Shown here: one piece after another, positions 1 to 6,348 of the stretch | Layout: each line of letters opens with the position of its first letter | Numbering within the stretch: position 1 is the first letter of the stretch | NCBI GenBank assembly: GCA_002361775.1 | Contig: DETV01000067.1 | Span: forward strand, 1 to 19,435 | Source of the DNA: Eubacterium sp. UBA3279 | GTDB taxonomy: Bacteria > Bacillota > Clostridia > Lachnospirales > Lachnospiraceae | Reading direction: 5' to 3' | Length of the DNA stretch: 19,435 nucleotides | Notes under the pieces: model-generated | The model's input: the letters and a program-made list of their open reading frames with translations, nothing else | Told to the model about the DNA's origin: nothing | Databases searched by the model: none | Position numbers and translations under genes: made by a program

Positions 1-798
1 CTCCGTAAATATTATCCGGATCCAAATATAATTCCTCGTACTACTTGGGATATCATTGAACGTTTTTGGCATCTTGACCTTTCTCATACAGATGAGTTAC
101 TTCGCAGCAAGTATTCTGTTTTTGGTCCCAAACCCAGAACCCCTTCCTGTATGCAGCGTTCCTACCTCTTATCTATTGATTTCAAGGCAGATTCCATTAC
201 CGACTGGGTTGCACAGCTTAAAATCAATCCTCTTTATGCCATACTCAGTGGTTTTAACTTCGGTGACACACCTGGTATTGGGACTTTTTATGACTTTTTT
301 AACAGACTATGGAATTCTGATGAAGATAATCTTTCTCCCCACGAACATCCTCTCAAAAAGAAAAAGATTAAAAAGCCAAAAACCAAAGGTACTAAGGCTG
401 AATCCATTGAAAAGATTACTGTTGCTGAACTTCTTCCTCAATTAGAAAGCACAACATTTCTTTTGGATGAACAGCCATATGCGTCTTTGTTCAAAATTTA
501 TAAACAGGAATTCCTTGATATTTCTGTTTATAAAGCTCTAATACATCCAGATTCTCTTGCTGTAGCAGGTGACGGCACACCTGTTGTCACTTCACACAGA
601 GAACGTAAAAAACGTATCTGTGGCTGTAAAAAAAAGGGAATTAACGACTGCGATTGTGATCGCTATTATTCCCAACCTGACTGTGACATCGGCTGGGATT
701 CTTCCCGAGACTGCTGGTATCACGGTTATGACCTATACATGCTTGTGGATTCGCAGAGTGACCTTCCTGTGTTTCCTCATTTTTCCTGTGCTTCATAA
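1..798 (+). pseudogene. Truncated DDE-type transposase (5' end outside window, C-terminal half missing)
   Basis: The reading frame is open from the first base of the window to a stop at 796-798, so the true start lies to the left. The visible 265 residues resemble DDE transposases common in Lachnospiraceae. They include a lysine-rich linker, an AVAGDGTPV segment that should carry the first catalytic aspartate, a cysteine cluster (CGCKKK...CDCD) and a WYHGYDLYMLVD segment. The normal protein would continue after DLPVFP into the rest of the catalytic core with the second Asp and the Glu. Here the frame degenerates to HFSCAS and stops, and no continuation appears in any plus-strand frame downstream. 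The element is therefore a remnant and probably inactive. It is the only recognised gene on the plus strand and faces spoIVB. The exact IS family is not certain (IS4/IS5/IS1182-like). Confidence 0.75.
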
Positions 799-872
799 TC
801 AAAACTTCAACATTTTCACTAAAAGGGAAAAATACTATCCCCATATACCTATCGACTAAACGTCCGCGAATT

Positions 873-971
873 GGTACAATTATGAAGAATCACATTCAGA
901 GCAGTTCATGTTCATTCAGAGCTGCTCTTTTTGTCTGCTCTGAATCTGATACTTTCCTAATGAATTGTACC
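873..971. repeat. Nested imperfect inverted repeat, about 99 bp
   Basis: The outer arms GGTACAATT (873-881) and AATTGTACC (963-971) are perfect 9-bp complements. The inner arms ATTCAGAGCAG (894-904) and CTGCTCTGAAT (935-945) are perfect 11-bp complements. A third copy of the motif, CTGCTCT at 922-928, can pair with 898-904 and is followed by TTTTTG. That alternative stem could act as a plus-strand terminator for the transposase transcript. The whole unit could be a miniature inverted-repeat element, an IS end, or a terminator region. No flanking target duplication was identified. Confidence 0.55.
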
Positions 972-1007
972 ACAAACACATTTCTTTTGATAGACAGCAA
1001 AAATCAT

Positions 1008-1040
1008 AAAAACAGGCAACGTATTTTATTACGCTGCCTG
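1008..1040 (-). terminator. Intrinsic terminator downstream of spoIVB and the hairpin cluster
   Basis: On the minus strand CAGGCAGCGTA and TACGTTGCCTG form an 11-bp stem (1030-1040 with 1013-1023) around a 6-nt AUAAAA loop, followed by TTTTT (1008-1012). One pair is G-U on the minus strand but an A-C mismatch on the plus strand, which fixes the direction. It would end transcripts coming from spoIVB. Confidence 0.85.
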
Positions 1041-1210
1041 CCTGTGTTATCCCGTTGCGTCCAGACCCACCTCGAAAAGCTTCGCTTTCCTCGGTGTTTG
1101 GCTTTCGCCAAATTGTCCACTCGCAATAAAGAGGCACTTACAAGCAAGCTTGCATCGCCTCTTTCACATACTACGCAATGCAGCATTCGCAATCCGTATC
1201 GCTGCATTGC
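1008..1210 (-). ncRNA. Candidate structured RNA or structured repeat downstream of spoIVB
   Basis: Read on the minus strand from directly after the spoIVB stop, five helices follow one another. P1 is GCAATGCAGC/GCTGCATTGC (1201-1210 with 1175-1184, 16-nt loop). P2 is AAAGAGGC/GCCTCTTT (1157-1164 with 1128-1135), capped by GCAAG-CUUG-CUUGU (1140-1153). P3 is UUUGGC-GAAA-GCCAAA (1097-1112). P4 is built on GAAAGC-GAA-GCUUUUC (about 1074-1089), with CACC/GGTG as a possible outer pairing. Last is the terminator at 1013-1040. CUUG and GAAA are classic stable RNA tetraloops, and several pairs are G-U only on this strand, so the minus strand is the likely functional one. No match to a known RNA class was recognised from memory. 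It may be an independent RNA, a processed spoIVB 3' UTR, or a dispersed structured repeat. Confidence 0.45.
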
Positions 1211-2422
1211 TCAATGCTCCAACATATTTTCAATAAATATCCCATACCCTCTCGTCGGGTCATTCACCAATACATGAGTTACCGCCCCTGCAATCTTCCC
1301 ATTTTGTATAATTGGTGATCCCGACATTCCCTGAACAATCCCTCCCGTTTTATTTAGGAGTTCCGGATCTGTAACCTGTATCACAAAGCTTTTATTGGAA
1401 TTTTTCGCATTTCTGTCTATTTTCATAATCTGAATATCATATTCTTTCACTCCATCTCCCACATCGCTTAAAATATACGCCGGACCTGTCTGCAAATCTT
1501 GTTTCAATATGATTTCGTATGCTTCTTTGTGTAATTCTGATCCTTTCCCTGTATATAGCCGCCCTGTTATTCCATTGGACGTGTTTCCGGAAATCTCACC
1601 CAATTTCAAATATTCCTGATAATCAATTACACCTCTTAATTCTCCCGGACTTCCGGAGGTTCCTTTCTGAACCGACAATATTCTTGCATCATACAGTTCT
1701 CCCTGCGCTATATTCAATTGCTCTCCTGTATCCACGTCACTGATTCCATGGCCCAACGCACCAAATTTTCCTGTTTCGTCTATATAAGTAAGAGTTCCTA
1801 TTCCCTGAATATTATCTCTTACCCATAATCCCAGTTTGTATGATCCGTCTTCTGTCTGTATGGGAGTCAGAGAAACCATAATCATTTCTTCATTTCTCAT
1901 AACCTCCATTTCCATTGGATTTCCCTGATTTTCATTTACCATTTTTATCAATTGTTTTTTGCTTTCCAATACTTTTCCATTCACTTTGCGAATGTAGTCC
2001 CCCGGCTGCACAATATGTTCTGCCGGAGATTGAAGGATTCCTTCCGCATTTCTGATTTCTCCGCTGTCTATGATCAAAACGCCTTCTGTTTCCATGTAAA
2101 TCCCCACAGGTGAGCCGCTGGCATATACCATCCGGGTATCTACAGGAATCACTTTCACTGTTTTCAGCGGAATCACTCCAAACAGTCGGCATTCCACCCG
2201 ATAACTTCCTCTCCAGGATGCCTCCACTGCCGGATCATAAGTGATAACTTTCCGGTCAAACATAATATCCCAATCCACATCATGATTTTTCAGAACTCTG
2301 ATTTCATCCGGAACAGATTCTTTGGCCGTATGATAAATCAAAGTTCCCATAGCCATAAGACAAACTCCCAGACACCACCATAACATTCGCCGGTATTTTC
2401 TTTTCATTTCTTTCAAATTCAT
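1211..2422 (-). CDS. spoIVB: SpoIVB, forespore PDZ-containing serine protease (family S55)
   Basis: SpoIVB is made in the forespore and secreted into the intermembrane space. There it cleaves SpoIVFA and so triggers processing of pro-sigma-K in the mother cell. Numbering from a GTG at 2425, the protein has an N-terminal membrane anchor at about 13-31, a PDZ-like region at about 105-200, and an S55 peptidase domain. The catalytic triad is visible as His226 (ALGHGISD), Asp353 (VTDPELL) and Ser368 (QGMSGSP). The spacing matches the Bacillus subtilis triad His236/Asp363/Ser378 exactly, shifted by ten. I chose the ATG at 2422 because AAAAGGA lies only one base from the GTG at 2425, although both are possible. 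The protein ends IENMLEH right where the hairpin cluster begins, so a few C-terminal residues may have been replaced. A candidate sigma-G promoter lies upstream. The expected neighbour spo0A is absent. Confidence 0.96.
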   Translation of the reverse strand: MNLKEMKRKYRRMLWWCLGVCLMAMGTLIYHTAKESVPDEIRVLKNHDVDWDIMFDRKVITYDPAVEASWRGSYRVECRLFGVIPLKTVKVIPVDTRMVYASGSPVGIYMETEGVLIIDSGEIRNAEGILQSPAEHIVQPGDYIRKVNGKVLESKKQLIKMVNENQGNPMEMEVMRNEEMIMVSLTPIQTEDGSYKLGLWVRDNIQGIGTLTYIDETGKFGALGHGISDVDTGEQLNIAQGELYDARILSVQKGTSGSPGELRGVIDYQEYLKLGEISGNTSNGITGRLYTGKGSELHKEAYEIILKQDLQTGPAYILSDVGDGVKEYDIQIMKIDRNAKNSNKSFVIQVTDPELLNKTGGIVQGMSGSPIIQNGKIAGAVTHVLVNDPTRGYGIFIENMLEH

Positions 2423-2439
2423 CACATCCTTTTCATTTA

Positions 2440-2472
2440 AAAAGAGGCTACCCTTTCTGGATATCCTCTTTT
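2440..2472 (-). terminator. Terminator-like hairpin between recN and spoIVB
   Basis: On the minus strand AAAAGAGG (2465-2472) pairs with CCTCTTTT (2440-2447), an 8-bp stem with a 17-nt loop, and the 3' arm runs into TTTTTAAA. It would end or weaken transcripts leaving recN. Its 5' arm overlaps the end of the predicted sigma-G -10 element, so RNA started at that promoter would lack most of this arm. Confidence 0.6.
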
Positions 2473-2500
2473 AGTATGTGACAAATTTTTTATTTCACAC
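2472..2500 (-). promoter_or_regulatory. Candidate sigma-G promoter of spoIVB
   Basis: Minus-strand CATACTA (2472-2478) is an exact match to the usual sigma-G -10 core. A weaker -35-like GTGTG (2496-2500) sits 17 bases upstream, inside the end of recN. In B. subtilis spoIVB is transcribed in the forespore by sigma-F and sigma-G, which fits. The -35 match is only fair, and the predicted start near 2465 is an estimate. Confidence 0.5.
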
Positions 2501-4175
2501 TTGTATTTTTTTGTTTCTGTGCCAAATCTTTCATTTCTTCTGCACTCAGTATTGTCTGTTCTGTAATTCTGGCGCCACCCAGAATACGGGCAAGTTCCTG
2601 TACGGAAGCTTCTCTCGATAAAGGACGGATTCTGGTAGTTGTTTCCCCGTTTTCCACAATTTTTACAATTTCAAAATGCTGATCTGCCATAGCGGCAATC
2701 TGAGGCAGATGAGTGATGCATAATACCTGATGATTTCTTCCGATCACAGCCATTTTTTCTGAAACCTTCTGTGCCGTTCTTCCGCTGATTCCTGTATCAA
2801 TCTCATCAAAAATTAATGTTTCTGTTTCATCTTTATCCGCCAGAATAGTTTTGATTGCCAGCATAATTCTTGATAATTCACCGCCTGACACCACTTTAGC
2901 CAGAGGACGTATAGGTTCACCCGGATTGGTAGAAATCTGAAATGTGATTTTATCAAAACCCTCCCGGGTAAAATTCCTGGTTTTTTCGAAGGAAATTTCA
3001 AAAATCACATCAAGAAAATTCAGATCTTTTAATCCATCCCGAATAGAATCTGCCAACTCTTTTGCACATTTTTTTCTGTCCTCCGACAATATCTCGCACT
3101 GCTGCTGCAGATATTGTTCCGCTTCCTGCATCTGTTTTTCCAGTTTTTTCTTATGTTCTTCGTAGTGGTACAGACGTTCCAAATCTTTCTGCTTTTCTTT
3201 TTGATATGCGAGAACTTCCTCCATCGTTGCCCCATATTTGGACTTTAAATGATTCAATACGTTCAGACGCTGATCCACTTCATAAAATTCTTCCTCGGAA
3301 AAAGACATATCCGCCACATAAGAAGACACTTCCCGATTCACATCATTGAGAAGGCTTTCCACATCAGACAGCATTTCACCAATCTGAGAAAGCTGTTCAT
3401 CACAATTTTCTACCCGGACAATTTCCTGAACTGCTCTTCCCACCAAATCTCCTGCTCCGGTATCATATCCCACACAGTTTTGTACTGCTCCAAGACCTTC
3501 CAGAATCTTTCGGCTGTTAGATATTTTCTTATATCTTTTCTCCAGTTCCTCATCTTCTCCCGGAACAAGATTGGCTTCTTCAATTTCCTGTATCTCAAAT
3601 TCCAAAAAGGATATTTCTCTCTTTCTGGATTCTTCATCTAACTGATACGTTTCCCATTCTTTTTTCAAAATAAGCCATTTATGATAAGCTTCTTTGACTT
3701 TTTCTTTTTTATCCCCGATGTGTTCTTTTCCGTAGGCATCCAAAATTTCCAACTGATGCTCCGGATATAGCAGGGATTGATGTTCATGCTGTCCGTGAAT
3801 GTCCAGAAGAAGTGATGAAATTTCACGAATCTGAGCAGCCGTACAGATTTCTCCGTTCAATCGGCTGATACTTCTGTTTCCTGTAAGTTTGCGGGAAATA
3901 ATAATCTGTCCGTCTTCCGCTGCAATATCCCGTTCCTGTAATGCTTCCAGACATCTGGGATTCTCTACCTGAAATACCAGTTCCACCAACGCCGGTTTTT
4001 GTGAATTTCGTATCATCTCTCTGGATACCTTCTGCCCGAGAGCCAGATTTACCGAACCCATAAGAATGGATTTACCGGCTCCTGTTTCTCCTGTAAGGAT
4101 ATTAAGTCCCGAACCAAATTCCACTTCTGCTTCATCAATCAATGCCAGATTTTTTACGTGTAAATAGGATAACAT
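2490..4175 (-). CDS. recN: RecN, SMC-like DNA repair ATPase
   Basis: RecN is a cytosolic SMC-family protein that acts early in double-strand break repair by gathering DNA ends. The 561-residue protein has a Walker A motif GETGAGKS at 29-36, a long central region rich in Glu/Lys with a coiled-coil character, the ABC signature SGGELSR at 430-436, and Walker B LIFDEIDTG at 454-462. This is the full domain set and normal length. The ATG at 4175 follows AAAAAGGAG at good spacing, 21 bases after argR, so it is co-transcribed with argR and the genes upstream. A terminator-like hairpin follows the gene. No LexA box was seen in the short gap upstream. Confidence 0.97.
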   Translation of the reverse strand: MLSYLHVKNLALIDEAEVEFGSGLNILTGETGAGKSILMGSVNLALGQKVSREMIRNSQKPALVELVFQVENPRCLEALQERDIAAEDGQIIISRKLTGNRSISRLNGEICTAAQIREISSLLLDIHGQHEHQSLLYPEHQLEILDAYGKEHIGDKKEKVKEAYHKWLILKKEWETYQLDEESRKREISFLEFEIQEIEEANLVPGEDEELEKRYKKISNSRKILEGLGAVQNCVGYDTGAGDLVGRAVQEIVRVENCDEQLSQIGEMLSDVESLLNDVNREVSSYVADMSFSEEEFYEVDQRLNVLNHLKSKYGATMEEVLAYQKEKQKDLERLYHYEEHKKKLEKQMQEAEQYLQQQCEILSEDRKKCAKELADSIRDGLKDLNFLDVIFEISFEKTRNFTREGFDKITFQISTNPGEPIRPLAKVVSGGELSRIMLAIKTILADKDETETLIFDEIDTGISGRTAQKVSEKMAVIGRNHQVLCITHLPQIAAMADQHFEIVKIVENGETTTRIRPLSREASVQELARILGGARITEQTILSAEEMKDLAQKQKNTSVK

Positions 4176-4196
4176 TTTTTCTCCTTTTTATACTTC

Positions 4197-4658
4197 TTAT
4201 GCTTTGTCCTGATTCAGCATTTTTCTGATTTTTTCCATCAACAACAGGGATTCGTCTGCACTGCGTACTGCGCACATAATCGTATTGTCACCGGCAATAC
4301 AACCTACAACTTCATGAAAATTCATCTCGTCCAGCGCTGCCGCCGCCGCCATAGCCATACCGGACACAGTTTTGATCACCAGAATATTCTGTGCCAGATC
4401 CATAGACTGAAAAGATGCCCGCAAAACATTTACATATTTCTGGCTCATTTCCTGATCCACATTCTGCAAAACCGCATATTTGGATCTTCCCCCATTTTGA
4501 GCCATCTTTGTCAGTTTTAATTCCCGGATATCCCGGGAGACGGTAGCCTGAGTAACCTGAAATCCACTCTCATGCAGTTTTTCCGCCAATTCCTCCTGAG
4601 TCTCAATGTCATACTGATTAATCAGGCGGATAATCTGTGAATGTCTCTCAATTTTCAT
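4197..4658 (-). CDS. argR: ArgR, arginine-responsive transcriptional regulator
   Basis: ArgR is a hexameric DNA-binding protein that represses arginine synthesis genes and can activate catabolic ones when arginine is bound. The 153-residue protein has an N-terminal winged helix with the recognition segment TQATVSRDIRELKLTK (residues 36-51). The C-terminal oligomerisation and arginine-binding domain contains GCIAGDNTIM (119-128), the family's GxIAGDDT motif. The start at 4658 has a near-perfect AGGAGGG site, which overlaps the TAG stop of nadK. The position before recN is conserved across Firmicutes. No ARG box was recognised near its own promoter region, so autoregulation cannot be judged. 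Confidence 0.96.
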   Translation of the reverse strand: MKIERHSQIIRLINQYDIETQEELAEKLHESGFQVTQATVSRDIRELKLTKMAQNGGRSKYAVLQNVDQEMSQKYVNVLRASFQSMDLAQNILVIKTVSGMAMAAAAALDEMNFHEVVGCIAGDNTIMCAVRSADESLLLMEKIRKMLNQDKA

Positions 4659-4668
4659 TGCTTCCCTC

Positions 4669-5532
4669 CTAATTATTACTCATCTTATTTCTAAGAGTTT
4701 CCAAAAAACTAATATTATTTATCTTAATAATCCTTGTATCTTTCTTGGATTTTGATATCCTGATCTTATCTCCTGTAACCATGGGAACACTGGCTGCTCC
4801 ATCAAAATAAGCCATTCCCTGTTCCACACTGCCATCTCTGCCTTCTCCAACCTCCACGGTGATCACATCTTCCGGAGAGAATACTATACTTCTTGTATTC
4901 AGTGCGTGAGGCGCCAGAGGAGTCATTAAAAGCATCGATGCGTTTGGTGAGATGATCGGACCTCCTGCAGAAAGGCTGTAACCGGTAGAACCGGTGGGAG
5001 TGGAAATAATAATCCCATCTGCCTTGTATGTATTCAGAAAGGTATCATTTACATAATTATGGAACCGTACCACGCGAAGAGGACCTTCCCGACTGATCAC
5101 AATATCATTCAAAGCCACATCTCTGGCAATTTCCTGACCATTTCGGAGAATTACCCCTGAAAGCATCATTCTTCTTTCAATGGTAAACCTGTCACTCATC
5201 AGACGATCCAGAGCGGGATAAATATTGTGCTGCTCAATCTCTGCCAGATATCCCAATGTACCCAGATTAATACCAAAAAGAGGAATTTCCCTGTCTACCA
5301 CATCTCTGGCTGCCTGCAGAAGAGTTCCGTCTCCGCCTAAAACTATCACACACTCCATATCATCCGGTATCTGTGACACATCCGTATAGTAATACGGCTG
5401 GTTTTCTCTTCTCTCCTCCGCCTCCAAAACCATACATTCTTTTTTATGGCTCAGCAGATAATCTGCAATTTTATTGGTTACTGACCGATTCTTATCTTTC
5501 ACGCTGTTGGTAATAATTGTAAACTTTTCCAT
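4669..5532 (-). CDS. nadK: NAD kinase
   Basis: NAD kinase phosphorylates NAD to NADP with ATP or polyphosphate in the cytosol and sets the NADPH pool. In the 287-residue protein the catalytic GGDGT motif lies at 66-70, followed by GINLGTLGYLAE (88-99) and the nucleotide-binding STPTGSTGYSLSAGGP (177-192). Length is normal to slightly long for bacterial enzymes. The ATG at 5532 follows an AGGTGA site and sits three bases after tlyA. Its stop overlaps the argR ribosome site, which implies tight co-translation. In B. subtilis this neighbourhood lacks nadK between the tlyA homologue and argR; the insertion is typical of clostridia. NADPH is needed by the isoprenoid pathway started by the neighbouring dxs, a plausible but unproven functional link. 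Confidence 0.96.
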   Translation of the reverse strand: MEKFTIITNSVKDKNRSVTNKIADYLLSHKKECMVLEAEERRENQPYYYTDVSQIPDDMECVIVLGGDGTLLQAARDVVDREIPLFGINLGTLGYLAEIEQHNIYPALDRLMSDRFTIERRMMLSGVILRNGQEIARDVALNDIVISREGPLRVVRFHNYVNDTFLNTYKADGIIISTPTGSTGYSLSAGGPIISPNASMLLMTPLAPHALNTRSIVFSPEDVITVEVGEGRDGSVEQGMAYFDGAASVPMVTGDKIRISKSKKDTRIIKINNISFLETLRNKMSNN

Positions 5533-5535
5533 ATC

Positions 5536-6348
5536 TCACCTGCTGCTTAATTCTTTGTGAGCGTTTTCCACCACCTGCTGCACATCTACAGCCTCTCCTT
5601 CGCTGAATGTTCCTTCCGGTAATTTCTTAATATGCAAAAGGTATTCAATATTTCCTTCCGGTCCTTTGATCGGGGAAAATTCCAGATTTTTCACCTCAAA
5701 TGAAATATCGCTGGCATAAGCAATTACTTTTTCAATCACTTCCCGATGTACCTGAGGGTCTCTCACCACACCTTTTTTTCCCACCTTTTCTCTTCCTGCT
5801 TCAAACTGAGGTTTGATCAGACATACAATCTCGCCTCCCTCTGCCAGAAGGTTTCTCACCGGCAAAAGAACTTTTGTGAGTGAAATAAAGGATACATCAA
5901 TGGAAGTGAACTGAGACAGCTCCTGAATATCCTCCGCAGTCACATAACGGATATTTGTCCGCTCCATACACACCACCCGGGGATCATTTCTCAATTTCCA
6001 ATCCAACTGTCCATGTCCCACATCGATGGAATATACCTTTACGGCGCCGTTTTGCAGCATACAATCCGTAAAACCACCGGTGGAAGCTCCCACATCCATA
6101 CATACCTTTCCGTCCAAAGTCACTCCAAAATGTGTCATGGCTTTTTCCAGTTTCAGACCTCCCCGGCTTACATAAGGAAGAGTGTGGCCTTTCACAGTGA
6201 TTTCCACTGTGTCCTGAAACATGGAACCTGCCTTATCTTCCCGCTGTCCGTCCACCAGAACATTTCCTGCCATAATGATCGCTTTCGCTTTTTCTCTGGA
6301 AGGAGCCAGACCACGGCTGACTACCAGTACATCCAATCGTTCTTTCAT
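5536..6348 (-). CDS. tlyA: TlyA-family rRNA 2'-O-methyltransferase (S4 and FtsJ domains)
   Basis: TlyA-family proteins 2'-O-methylate cytidines in rRNA; older annotations call them hemolysins, and the B. subtilis counterpart is YqxC. The 270-residue protein has an N-terminal S4 RNA-binding domain (about 3-60). An FtsJ/RrmJ-type methyltransferase fold follows, with SAM-binding MDVGASTGGFTD (84-95). Likely catalytic residues are Lys66 in RGGLKL, Asp151 in IDVSFIS and Lys179 in LIKPQFE. Its ATG overlaps the dxs stop as ATGA, so it is translationally coupled to dxs. The substrate (23S alone or both subunits) cannot be told from sequence. Confidence 0.93.
   Translation of the reverse strand: MKERLDVLVVSRGLAPSREKAKAIIMAGNVLVDGQREDKAGSMFQDTVEITVKGHTLPYVSRGGLKLEKAMTHFGVTLDGKVCMDVGASTGGFTDCMLQNGAVKVYSIDVGHGQLDWKLRNDPRVVCMERTNIRYVTAEDIQELSQFTSIDVSFISLTKVLLPVRNLLAEGGEIVCLIKPQFEAGREKVGKKGVVRDPQVHREVIEKVIAYASDISFEVKNLEFSPIKGPEGNIEYLLHIKKLPEGTFSEGEAVDVQQVVENAHKELSSR

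Larger units (their letters stand above)
799..1210. other. Gene-free accessory interval between transposase remnant and spoIVB
   Basis: This 412-base stretch holds no convincing gene. Its left part (799-872) shows nothing recognisable. The middle (873-971) is a nested inverted repeat. The right part (1008-1210) is a chain of hairpins ending in a minus-strand terminator. In Bacillus and most Clostridia spo0A follows spoIVB in this position, and no trace of spo0A is visible here. The interval looks like a site of insertion or rearrangement. Confidence 0.7.

Noticed and set aside
799..862. Continuation of the transposase by a frameshift
   Set aside because: The downstream residues in the other frame (HNQNFNIFTKRE...) do not resemble the transposase core that should follow, so a simple frameshift does not explain the truncation.
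916..1137. Another minus-strand open frame of about 73 codons in the same gap
   Set aside because: It crosses the terminator and the nested inverted repeat, lacks a good ribosome site and shows no family resemblance.
1004..1207. Minus-strand open frame of about 67 codons beginning just after spoIVB, with a possible GGAG upstream
   Set aside because: The frame runs through a chain of perfect hairpins and a terminator, which explains its composition. The protein has no recognisable domain, so RNA or repeat structure is the better explanation.
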